From a virus, in the IMG/VR virus record IMGVR_UViG_3300012920_000337, positions 1 to 21,408 of that record: a stretch of DNA of 21,408 nt; one strand, given 5' to 3'. A program made the position numbers and the translations under genes. A model generated the notes under the pieces. The model made no database searches. It was not told the origin of the DNA and was given only the letters and a program-made list of their open reading frames with translations. Positions 13,377 to 20,531 of this stretch are shown one piece after another (the first letter of the stretch is position 1; each line of letters starts with the position of its first letter).

Positions 13377-14531
13377 TTATTCACCTCGTAGTCGGTTCAA
13401 CTTTCGTTCCATTTTGGCCTCAAGGCGAGCAACCTTAGCGGCTCGCTTATTGGCCTTCTTCGCCGCCCTGCGCTCTTTTCTTGAGGGCTTTTGGGGCTTC
13501 TCGGTTCGTGGACTCTTACGCTTCAAAACAATGTCCGAAGCCTCCATAAGCATAGCAATATGCTCTGGTTCTGTGGAGTCAAAGAGCATTTCAAGCCTTT
13601 GAGCCACTACCCAGAAAGGTCGTGCAAATGCTTCTCTAACTTCATCAATTGACATTTCATAGAAATTCACCAAGATGTTCATATCTTGAGAATGAGTCCA
13701 AGAAGTCTCGTAAGACTCTTCTTCTTTCTTTCTATCAAGTTCATTTTGAATCGTGTTCTTTAACTTTTCATCAATCTTAAGAAGCATTTTCTTCTCATCT
13801 TTTGTGATGTGGCGTGTTCGTGGGTTTCCATGCTTTTCAACAAAGACTTCAATTTCGGTTGGTTTTTCCTTTTCCTCAAGAGAAACCTTCGCTTGAGCAA
13901 TTTGCATATCTTCCCAAACTCCATCTCTTACCATTTGTGCTTTCTTTTGAATACAAGCCGTTTCACTTCTACCTAAAACCTCAGCAACCTGCTTCCACTT
14001 CTTTCCAGAAGTAAAAAGTTGAAACAAAAGAATAGTTTGTGCGGGAGTCCAATAATTAGAACTCTTCCTAACGAAGCGTTCATCCTTCTTTGGCCTTTGT
14101 TTATTGTTTTTCTTCGTTTCAGCCTTCTTTGACTTTGGTTTCTTGGGCTTTTCTTTGTTCATATTGATTTGAATCAAATCAGATGCTTCGCCTTTAGTCA
14201 TTCCCTTCTGTTCAAAAGAATCTGCTAAAATCATTCTTTCTCCAAGAGTTGCTTCGGGAGAAGTAAGAGCCGCCAAAGTTCTCAATTGACGACGGGTAGC
14301 ATTTTCGCTACGCCAGTTCTTTTCGCTATTAATTGTTTGGACTCTCAAGTTTTGACTGACCTTATTCTTATCTTCCGACGAAATAATAGAATTGTATTTC
14401 GCACTCAAGGTTTCGGGCTTTCGGTCATTACCAAACTTTGCGGCAAGAACCTCGTTAATTTCTTTATAACTGCTACCTCCACTTCTCATTACAACAAGCG
14501 TGGCTACTTCTTCTGGTGTATATTTTGGCAT
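13377..14531 (-). CDS. Triple Myb/SANT-like DNA-binding protein with basic tail
   Basis: A 384-residue protein with three segments that look like Myb/SANT three-helix units. These are residues 4-50 (YTPEEVATLVVMRSGGSSY), 160-203 (YWTPAQTILLFQLFTSGKKW, ending in GRSETACIQKKAQM) and 278-316 (SWTHSQDMNILVNFYEMS). Each starts with an aromatic-Thr-x-x-(E/Q/D) opening and has a recognition helix of the type 'x-R-x-x-x-A/V-x-x-K/R'. Linkers are Lys-rich (128-150), and the last 45 residues are extremely basic, like histone H1 tails. It probably binds DNA sequence-specifically and may regulate or compact the viral genome. It separates the E1-like and JAMM genes. SD GGAGG seven to eight bases before ATG. 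The repeats are seen by eye and are divergent. Confidence 0.6.
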   Translation of the reverse strand: MPKYTPEEVATLVVMRSGGSSYKEINEVLAAKFGNDRKPETLSAKYNSIISSEDKNKVSQNLRVQTINSEKNWRSENATRRQLRTLAALTSPEATLGERMILADSFEQKGMTKGEASDLIQINMNKEKPKKPKSKKAETKKNNKQRPKKDERFVRKSSNYWTPAQTILLFQLFTSGKKWKQVAEVLGRSETACIQKKAQMVRDGVWEDMQIAQAKVSLEEKEKPTEIEVFVEKHGNPRTRHITKDEKKMLLKIDEKLKNTIQNELDRKKEEESYETSWTHSQDMNILVNFYEMSIDEVREAFARPFWVVAQRLEMLFDSTEPEHIAMLMEASDIVLKRKSPRTEKPQKPSRKERRAAKKANKRAAKVARLEAKMERKLNRLRGE

Positions 14532-14544
14532 TATTTATTCCTCC

Positions 14545-15102
14545 TTACATATTTAATACGGTGTATTCTTTTACTTCTTCTCCGTTGAAGAACCTTTGCG
14601 TCCATTGTGCTCCTAATCCTGCAATTGCGACTTGCATAAAATGAACTCCTTTATTTGTTCCATCCCATGAATCTCCTTGACAACTGAATGAACCTTCTTC
14701 ACCTGCTAAGAGCATATCATACATTTTTGGGTCGGCCTTGTGCGACACAAGGGCGGCATTTCTACCCTGCGCTCGTAGGTCTAACCATTTAATACTTGTG
14801 TTGTATAAGGTTCGCCTCACACTCAAGTTATCAACACAACAAATCACAAGGTCATACCCTTGCATTTGCTTCTTGGTCAAAATAGGGTATTCACTACCAA
14901 CACTGATAGAATCATAGTTTTCCGCCATAATTGCTGCTTTATTACGACTTACATGGCCTAGATTAAAGTTTTGATAAGGTATATTCTTACCTTCAACTGA
15001 ATCTGGGTCAGCCACAGTTATATCATAAAGCCCTACTTTATCTAAAAGTGGAATTAGAAAACTTCCAATTCCACCTGCTCCAATTACTAATACTTTTCTC
15101 AT
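14545..15102 (-). CDS. Small E1/ThiF-like adenylating enzyme
   Basis: A 185-residue ThiF/MoeB/E1-family protein that would adenylate the C-terminal glycine of a ubiquitin-like protein. It has the nucleotide-binding loop GAGGIGS at 8-14, DPD at 32-34 followed by the conserved Asn (N40) and Gln (Q44), and R53/K55. D91 in the CVDN segment matches the Mg-binding Asp of the family, and C141 (FSCQG) sits where the catalytic cysteine region lies. It lacks the CxxC zinc pairs of MoeB and is shorter than the usual 230-250. Together with JAMM and the GG-ending protein it suggests a modifier pathway. Start ATG overlaps the previous stop, with GGAGG about seven bases upstream. Unusual in an archaeal virus. 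Confidence 0.85.
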   Translation of the reverse strand: MRKVLVIGAGGIGSFLIPLLDKVGLYDITVADPDSVEGKNIPYQNFNLGHVSRNKAAIMAENYDSISVGSEYPILTKKQMQGYDLVICCVDNLSVRRTLYNTSIKWLDLRAQGRNAALVSHKADPKMYDMLLAGEEGSFSCQGDSWDGTNKGVHFMQVAIAGLGAQWTQRFFNGEEVKEYTVLNM

Positions 15103-15512
15103 TCATATTCCTCCTTAATCTTTTTCCAATCAATTTCTAGAGAACAAAACTCACAATTTTCATCCCCACAATCTTCCACTCCAACCTTCTTTTCAAGAGT
15201 ATAGTTTAGATATGCGTCATATTCAGAATGCCAGACAACTAAATGCCCCATATTCTCATACTTCTCAACTTCGGCTTCCTCTTTAGAAAGAGGAAGAATA
15301 TCGTTAGGTTTTACATTTTTCTCACAAACAGGACAATCCCAATTAAAGGTTAGAATATAATCCAATGCCGCAACAGGGTCGGACATTGACATAATCATTA
15401 AATCAGACTCTTGCATAAATTCTTTGACCTTTTCTACACAAAAAGGACAATCTGTTCGTAATTCTTCAAGAGTTTTACGATTAGCCTCTTCTAATTCTTT
15501 TTTATATTCCAT
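15099..15512 (-). CDS. Multi-zinc-binding protein
   Basis: A 137-residue acidic protein with three cysteine pairs or clusters: C22-x2-C25, C60-x2-C63 and C115-x4-C120-x2-C123, plus H90 and H95. Two zinc ions could be bound. The spacing between the first two pairs is long (34 residues), so a cross-brace (RING-like) arrangement is conceivable but not evident from the order of ligands. Directly upstream of the E1-like gene and overlapping it by four bases, it is a candidate partner, adaptor or E3-like factor in that pathway, which is inference. GGAGG lies seven bases before the ATG; its terminal AAG GAG GAA codons carry the E1 gene's SD. Confidence 0.65.
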   Translation of the reverse strand: MEYKKELEEANRKTLEELRTDCPFCVEKVKEFMQESDLMIMSMSDPVAALDYILTFNWDCPVCEKNVKPNDILPLSKEEAEVEKYENMGHLVVWHSEYDAYLNYTLEKKVGVEDCGDENCEFCSLEIDWKKIKEEYE

Positions 15513-15514
15513 AT

Positions 15515-15652
15515 TTATTCCTCCTTAATTGCCCCACATTTTGTGCAAGTGTATTCAATTACTAATTCTTCAAATTTTACAGCATCAACGCCATATCCTT
15601 CCCAAAAGGTATCAGCATAACTGTCTGTCTGTTTCCAATCGTGTTCACACAT
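15515..15652 (-). CDS. Small zinc-knuckle protein, 45 residues
   Basis: The protein starts MCEHDWKQTD and has C2-x-H4 and C36-x2-C39 (TCTKCG), a possible single zinc site. It starts at an ATG after GGTGA, and its final codons AAG GAG GAA TAA supply the SD of the next gene. No known family, but its C-E-H-x-W opening and CxxCG end resemble small zinc peptides common in viruses. The aromatic mid-part (SYADTFWEGYG) may pack on the metal site. Confidence 0.6.
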   Translation of the reverse strand: MCEHDWKQTDSYADTFWEGYGVDAVKFEELVIEYTCTKCGAIKEE

Positions 15653-15662
15653 CTTATTCACC

Positions 15663-15989
15663 TTAAAATGTTTTACCATGCATAAATTCACGGCTTTCGT
15701 TATATTCTATTTTTGCTAGAATTGCTCCTGCAATATCTAAATCTTTACCAAACGCATAATCCATAATACGAATTACTGCATCGGCTAATTCTTCTTCAAG
15801 GTTGCTAAACTCCATAATTTTTGATGAAGAAGGATTACCTTCACGCAAGGCTTCAAGTGCTTCGCTAATTTCAGCATGAATCAAAGCCATGCGTTCTCCG
15901 TCATTTGGTTCTTCTTTCCAGAAACCATGATTGACGGCGTTCTTATAGACCTTTTTCGCAACGCTATTCCATTCCTTGATAAATGTCAT
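15663..15989 (-). CDS. MazG-like nucleoside triphosphate pyrophosphohydrolase
   Basis: A 108-residue MazG-like NTP pyrophosphatase that would hydrolyse (d)NTPs, or alarmones, to monophosphates. The metal-binding pattern is E40-x2-E43 with E67-x2-D70 (LIHAEISEALEAL and LEEELADAVIRIMDYA), as in the all-alpha MazG fold. The length fits single-domain viral MazG. Viral MazG proteins can clear aberrant dNTPs or lower host stress alarmones. Here the class II ribonucleotide reductase is upstream in the same transcription direction, so nucleotide-pool tuning is likely. GAGGTGA lies five to eight bases before the ATG, inside the previous gene (ATGA overlap). Family assignment is good; substrate is inferred. 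Confidence 0.85.
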   Translation of the reverse strand: MTFIKEWNSVAKKVYKNAVNHGFWKEEPNDGERMALIHAEISEALEALREGNPSSSKIMEFSNLEEELADAVIRIMDYAFGKDLDIAGAILAKIEYNESREFMHGKTF

Positions 15990-16177
15990 TGTTTCACCTC
16001 AACATATCCTCGTTCAAGTTTAACCTTTCGGGGCAAACAGTTTTGGTGCATAGCATACACTTCACCATTATTTACCCAAAGCCTTGATTCTTTGCGAGTC
16101 ATGTCTCTTCCACATTTATCGCACTTAGTTACTGCACGATTTATTTCCCAATTATATTCTTTTTTGTTTTTTACCAT
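15986..16177 (-). CDS. Small zinc-binding protein, CxxC...HxxC
   Basis: A 63-residue basic protein with C19-x2-C22 (CDKCGR) and H44-x2-C47, a likely single treble-clef zinc site. It starts at an ATG seven bases into the end of the TFB gene (ATGGTAA), with GGGGG eight bases upstream. The Lys/Arg-rich ends fit RNA or DNA binding. The arrangement resembles small viral zinc fingers of the CxxC-HxxC class, but I cannot name the family. Its position between TFB and MazG gives no function. Confidence 0.7.
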   Translation of the reverse strand: MVKNKKEYNWEINRAVTKCDKCGRDMTRKESRLWVNNGEVYAMHQNCLPRKVKLERGYVEVKQ

Positions 16178-17037
16178 AATTTTTTCCCCCTAATTTCTTT
16201 GACTTTAGTCATATTGAGATAGGATAACAGGGTTTTAGTGTTTTTCATTAAACTATCTCTTTTTCTGTTTGTCTTTTCACAAATGTATTTTTGTGAGATT
16301 TCTGTATGCGAAAGAATCGCATTTGCGGTAATCCAACAAATACATTCATAGTGATTAACTGTTTTGTTATAGTCATTTGCTTCAAGAATAGTTTCAAAAT
16401 ATTCCATCGTCTTGACCGCTTCCTTGTTGAAGTCGTTTCCAGCATTTAACTTAGAAAGAACTCTATCTAAAAGAAAGTGTTGGTTCTCACGCACAGGTCT
16501 AAACCCTACATGTTTCTTTATCTTCTTTACAACCTTTTTTGCTTTCGGTATTTCTGAAGATAAATCTAAAGCAACCTCTTCAAAGGTATGCGGCATACCT
16601 TGATTCAATAGCATAAAATACACAATAGATACTGCCCTTGTTTCATAGGTGTCGCTTGTTGAAAATATGCCTTTATTAAATAAATCAAGGTAAAGTTTAT
16701 GCATTTCTTCTTGATTTAGAAGATGACTAAACGGTGCAAAAACCATATTGCAGTTATGCAAACCATCCATAACATATGTAGGTAGAACAGAATTAACTGT
16801 TTTCTTTACTACATGAGACCTAATATTTTTGATATTACCACCAATTGATGAGCCTAATCCACGATTAAACAATCCCAGATTGGCGGTATGGGTGGCTTCA
16901 CCACCTTTAATGCCTAAAGTAGTCTGTTCAAAGATTTCAACATCAAGAACAAGACCACAATTAGAACAGACGGTTTCTCCAAGAGATTCGTCAAATTCGT
17001 TATCTCGGCTTCCACATTCTTCACATTTCAATTTCAT
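16171..17037 (-). CDS. tfb: Transcription initiation factor B (archaeal TFB / TFIIB homolog)
   Basis: A TFB of about 288 residues, the archaeal factor that joins TBP at promoters and recruits RNA polymerase. The N-terminus is the zinc ribbon (C5-x2-C8 and C24-x2-C27, with the typical E-x-V-C-x-N-C-G-L-V-L). A linker follows, then two cyclin-like helical repeats (roughly residues 95-185 and 190-280). I start at the ATG at 17037; GGAT lies nine bases upstream and the gene overlaps the end of the previous one by 17 bases. An in-frame extension to 17073 is less likely. The length matches TFB (about 300). A viral TFB would redirect host polymerase to viral promoters such as the one at 21248. Confidence 0.92.
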   Translation of the reverse strand: MKLKCEECGSRDNEFDESLGETVCSNCGLVLDVEIFEQTTLGIKGGEATHTANLGLFNRGLGSSIGGNIKNIRSHVVKKTVNSVLPTYVMDGLHNCNMVFAPFSHLLNQEEMHKLYLDLFNKGIFSTSDTYETRAVSIVYFMLLNQGMPHTFEEVALDLSSEIPKAKKVVKKIKKHVGFRPVRENQHFLLDRVLSKLNAGNDFNKEAVKTMEYFETILEANDYNKTVNHYECICWITANAILSHTEISQKYICEKTNRKRDSLMKNTKTLLSYLNMTKVKEIRGKKLW

Positions 17038-18151
17038 TAAAATCAATCCTATTTTCATTCTTATCTCCGACAAGGTAGCGTCGGATAGTGCTTACAATTT
17101 GTGTGGTAAAAGAGTCATTTAATAAGGCTAACGCTCTTGCGGCGAATTGGTCGCCAAGCGAAGAACCTTTCGCCATGTTATCAATACAGATTGGCCCTCT
17201 CCAATCTAAGTTATCTGGCTCACTTTTTGAAATTGGTTGCCAGACATAGGTTGAAACCATCTGAACTTCAGACTTGAACTTAGTGTCAGTAATCTTCCAA
17301 TCATAGTCTTGACCCTTCACATAAAGAGAAGAAAGGTCGCCGTTTGGCTCATAGGTGGCCTTAAGTCTATCAGGATATTGGTTTAGAAGTTCTTGAACTA
17401 ACTCAATTGCTCGTTGCTCAACAATATCCTGTGTTCGGTTTTGTGCAAGGAAGGCTCTCATCACCTTCATACTTGACTCCGAAGCATCTTCATCCATTAA
17501 ACGATAATAAAGTTCATCAGGACTAATATTTACCCAAGAACCCACTTTCTTTCCATGCAAATAGAAATTACAGAAAGTATTTAATTCTCGGACAGTCATT
17601 GTTCCCCAAATACCATCACTAATCTCAACTGCGATTTCTTTATCGCCAATCTGCTGACAGTTAAGACGAACCTCAATTCTTTCACGACTCTCATTGAAAT
17701 CATAAAAGAAATAAGGAATACGATTTTCAAGACAATACTTTACATCGGCAGGAAGATTCAGCGTTGCATACAAAGTGAGCAACAACTTAGCAGGGTCTTT
17801 TTCAAAACAAGATTTATATGTCAAACGAGCCAATGCAGAAATAATATCTGCCAAATTAGCAACTTTACCATTAATCTCATAACGAATACCTGAACGAGAA
17901 AGTAAGACAGGACAGGAACCAATTTTAACTAAATGGTTAAATGTAGGTTGAAAGCCAGTCCTTTTGTAATATCTTGTTCTTTTGGGAGAGAGATAATTTC
18001 TCCAAAAACCTTCAATACCTGCTAGAATAGGGTCTTTCTTTGACCTATCTGGGCTAATATTCGTATCTTTAAAGTTAAAAGTCTCACAATGAATCTCAGT
18101 TCTATTATATGAACGGCTATCATCGGGTTTTGAAATTTGAATTTTCGCCAT
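17021..18151 (-). CDS. Large unknown protein upstream of TFB
   Basis: A 376-residue soluble protein that I cannot assign. It is mixed alpha/beta with scattered cysteines (C22, C79, C115, C139 and others) and no clear CxxC pair, P-loop or nuclease motif. Residues 35-75 are basic and aromatic (FWRNYLSPKRTRYYKRTGF). Residues 150-200 (FFYDFNESRERIEVRLN to GTMTVRELNTFC) look like beta strands plus helix. The C-terminus is helical with a basic patch. It could be a nucleic-acid enzyme or a structural protein. The start codon has only a weak GATGTGA. No transmembrane segment is seen. It is the largest uncharacterised protein here, between RNR-linked genes and TFB. Confidence 0.75.
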   Translation of the reverse strand: MAKIQISKPDDSRSYNRTEIHCETFNFKDTNISPDRSKKDPILAGIEGFWRNYLSPKRTRYYKRTGFQPTFNHLVKIGSCPVLLSRSGIRYEINGKVANLADIISALARLTYKSCFEKDPAKLLLTLYATLNLPADVKYCLENRIPYFFYDFNESRERIEVRLNCQQIGDKEIAVEISDGIWGTMTVRELNTFCNFYLHGKKVGSWVNISPDELYYRLMDEDASESSMKVMRAFLAQNRTQDIVEQRAIELVQELLNQYPDRLKATYEPNGDLSSLYVKGQDYDWKITDTKFKSEVQMVSTYVWQPISKSEPDNLDWRGPICIDNMAKGSSLGDQFAARALALLNDSFTTQIVSTIRRYLVGDKNENRIDFNEIEM

Positions 18152-18155
18152 ATTT

Positions 18156-18317
18156 TCACATCACATACATATTTTTATTATCATTATCACAATAATTGTG
18201 AATTTCTTTTTCTATTTCTTCTGCTAGTAGCAACTGATTTCCACAGACTCTACACCGAGTAGCAACCTGTTTATTTTTTCTCTTATTGAGAATATATTTT
18301 GGGTCTTTTTCTTTCAT
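18156..18317 (-). CDS. Small zinc-binding protein, 53 residues
   Basis: This 53-residue protein starts at an ATG 35 bases before the end of the previous gene, with GGTGA upstream. It has C22-x2-C25 (TRCRVCGN) and H40-x2-C43 (IHNYC), matching a CxxC...HxxC zinc finger of the same class as the 63-residue protein at 16177. The Lys-rich N-terminus (MKEKDPKYILNKRKNK) suggests nucleic-acid binding. Its stop is four bases before the start of the 376-residue gene. Not a named family. Confidence 0.65.
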   Translation of the reverse strand: MKEKDPKYILNKRKNKQVATRCRVCGNQLLLAEEIEKEIHNYCDNDNKNMYVM

Positions 18318-18654
18318 ATATTTTCACCATCTTTTCTTTGATATTTTTTTCGTGAATGCACACTTTACAATTATGTTTAGGGCATTCTTTTTCATGATAA
18401 TCTAACATTTGTTTTATTTTTTCTGCTTCTTCTTTAAAATACTTATGAAAACCTGTGCGTATGGCTTCGTCGTTATTCCAGAGAGTCTTGAGAAAGGTTT
18501 GAGAAAGTCTCCATATTTTTTCTTTATCATCTTGAAGAGATTGACAGACATTAATAGCCATAGTCAATTTATCAAGATTAATATTATCATTATAATTGCA
18601 CATTTGGATAATTACACTTTCACATTCCTTATAGGAATTAAAAAGCGTTGTCAT
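18283..18654 (-). CDS. Unknown helical protein with a C-terminal Cys/His cluster
   Basis: A 123-residue protein, helical through residues 1-90, then a compact metal-like cluster: H87, C91, H94, C96, C99, H101 (ECPKHNCKVCIHEK). The tail is strongly basic (KMVKIYERKRPK). Gene order puts it eight bases after RNR, with GGTGGGA upstream of its ATG, and it overlaps the following gene by 35 bases. No known family; the cluster could bind zinc or an Fe-S centre. Given the neighbour, a redox partner for RNR's C-terminal cysteines is one guess, but not supported by any motif. Confidence 0.65.
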   Translation of the reverse strand: MTTLFNSYKECESVIIQMCNYNDNINLDKLTMAINVCQSLQDDKEKIWRLSQTFLKTLWNNDEAIRTGFHKYFKEEAEKIKQMLDYHEKECPKHNCKVCIHEKNIKEKMVKIYERKRPKIYSQ

Positions 18655-18662
18655 ATTCCCAC

Positions 18663-20528
18663 CTAGATTTCACAAGCACCACCAGCACAGGCTAATTCAC
18701 CTGAAAGGTCAGTATTGTCTTGAGTTTCAACAACTTTAGACAAATCAACTTGAGTTAAAGTTCTGCTAAGTTCTTTAAACATTTCAGCATCACAGTCTTC
18801 AAATGGTGCTTGAGTATAAGAACCACCATCATAAGGTAAAACTGATAAACCGTTGTAGTAATGCCGATTAATCCACATCCATTCCGCAACCTTTTCCCAT
18901 TCATCTTCTTTGATAGAAATAGTCGCTGAAACATTGTGAGTGTTTAAACCATCATTATGACCAGCACCGACCCAACGAATACTAAAGTTCTTGACTCGCT
19001 CTAACAAATCAAATACTGATTCGTGGCGTGTGATTGCTCCTTCGGGAGCCTTTTGAGGAATACTGATAACTGCCTGTTCAATTGGATTAAAGAATTCATC
19101 TTCAACCAATTCAGGATGATTACGAACCAAATAGTCATAAATGGCTTCATTTTTACCTACTCTAATTCTGCGAATATAGTAATCGTTGTGCCAAGCATGA
19201 ATACCACTTGATGTTCCAAGAACGAGAGAAGTAGTTCCAGCAGGTTTAACGCAGGTTGTTCGTGAAGCAGGATTAATACCAATCAATTTAGCAACACGCT
19301 CATTCTCCTTTTTAACTTCATAAGCGGCCATCTCTAAATCTAAATGCTCAACAATATTTGAAGCGATACCAGTCATAGAAACGCCAAGCAAAGCATCCTT
19401 TTCTGTATTCTTTCGCCAAACCTCACGAAGATAATGGAAGTCCGTATATCCTGCTTGAAGTGTTCCGAGGAAAGCGGCGGCTGAAACTCTTGATTCTAAA
19501 TCGGCTTGGTCAATTACATTTGAAGCATTTACTTCAGTAAGATTACAAAACTGATAAGGGCGCAAAGCAATTTCACAACACGGGTTTGTTCCCCAATCTT
19601 TATCATTATTGAAATAAATTCCGGGTTCTCCAGAACCAGATGCCTTAATTCTGTTCCACAAATCCATAAAGAAGGGTTTTTTAACCCGGTGTCGTAGCAA
19701 TACTGCTGAATTGTTTGCTCTACCTCTTTGAGCATTATTTTCCCACCAATTACCAGATTTACAAGCAATCATTTCATGGTCGTCTGCTGAAAATAGGCTA
19801 ATCATAGCCGCACGACGAATGCCTCCACTAAGAACTGCATCGGCAATATGACACATAATATCGTGTGCTTGAATTGGCTTCAACATAGAGCCATTAGGAA
19901 TGTTTTGAAGCATACCTTCAATTTTAACAAGACATTCTCTCAATGGTTGTGGGCCGGGTGCTTTTCCACCAGAAGTTTTCAAAAGAGAACCTTTTGGCCT
20001 AATATCTGAATAATCAAAAGTAGGAGTAGATGTTCTAATACCAGTATAACATTCCATTAGAATTTTAACTGCATCAGCCCAACCTTCTATTGAATCATTA
20101 ACTAAATAGCGTCTTTGGCGATTTGGGTTAGGTTGCTGAATAGGAGACATCAACTCTACATGATGTCGCTGAACAGAATATCCGACTCCTGTTCCTCCTA
20201 ACAACAGAAACATAGCCTCACTAAAAGCAACATGAGTATCAATTGGCATATAAGCACAATTATACACACGGTTTGGGCTAATCTCAATAGGCTTACCACC
20301 AAATTGCATTGAACGCATAGAGGGCAATACTTTCTTTGTTTTTACAAAGTGAGTATAAACATCTATAATTTCTTCTTTTAGTTGTGGATAAGTCTTAATG
20401 TGCATTTGCATATTTCTTTCAACGATTTCATCCCAAGTCTCTCGTCTGGATTTTTCCTCGCTAAATTTAGCGTATTTCATATGCACCGTAATATCTGATA
20501 GAATCTTAATGTTTTGTTCTTGTTTCAT
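18663..20528 (-). CDS. nrdJ: Adenosylcobalamin-dependent (class II) ribonucleotide reductase, monomeric RTPR-like
   Basis: A 621-residue enzyme reducing ribonucleotides to deoxyribonucleotides with a B12-derived radical. All five cysteines of the Lactobacillus leichmannii RTPR have equivalents. C91 corresponds to the active-site cysteine C119. C317 in the motif N-P-C-C-E-I is the thiyl-radical cysteine C408, with N315 and E319. C328 lies eleven residues on (C419). C614 and C619 form the C-terminal redox pair with the same five-residue spacing (ELACAGGACEI). Loop signatures MTGIAS and PAGTTS are present. At 621 residues it is much shorter than RTPR (739); most of the shortening lies between C91 and C317. 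Start: ATG with AGGTG eight bases upstream. It supplies dNTPs for viral replication. Confidence 0.92.
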   Translation of the reverse strand: MKQEQNIKILSDITVHMKYAKFSEEKSRRETWDEIVERNMQMHIKTYPQLKEEIIDVYTHFVKTKKVLPSMRSMQFGGKPIEISPNRVYNCAYMPIDTHVAFSEAMFLLLGGTGVGYSVQRHHVELMSPIQQPNPNRQRRYLVNDSIEGWADAVKILMECYTGIRTSTPTFDYSDIRPKGSLLKTSGGKAPGPQPLRECLVKIEGMLQNIPNGSMLKPIQAHDIMCHIADAVLSGGIRRAAMISLFSADDHEMIACKSGNWWENNAQRGRANNSAVLLRHRVKKPFFMDLWNRIKASGSGEPGIYFNNDKDWGTNPCCEIALRPYQFCNLTEVNASNVIDQADLESRVSAAAFLGTLQAGYTDFHYLREVWRKNTEKDALLGVSMTGIASNIVEHLDLEMAAYEVKKENERVAKLIGINPASRTTCVKPAGTTSLVLGTSSGIHAWHNDYYIRRIRVGKNEAIYDYLVRNHPELVEDEFFNPIEQAVISIPQKAPEGAITRHESVFDLLERVKNFSIRWVGAGHNDGLNTHNVSATISIKEDEWEKVAEWMWINRHYYNGLSVLPYDGGSYTQAPFEDCDAEMFKELSRTLTQVDLSKVVETQDNTDLSGELACAGGACEI

Positions 20529-20531
20529 TTT

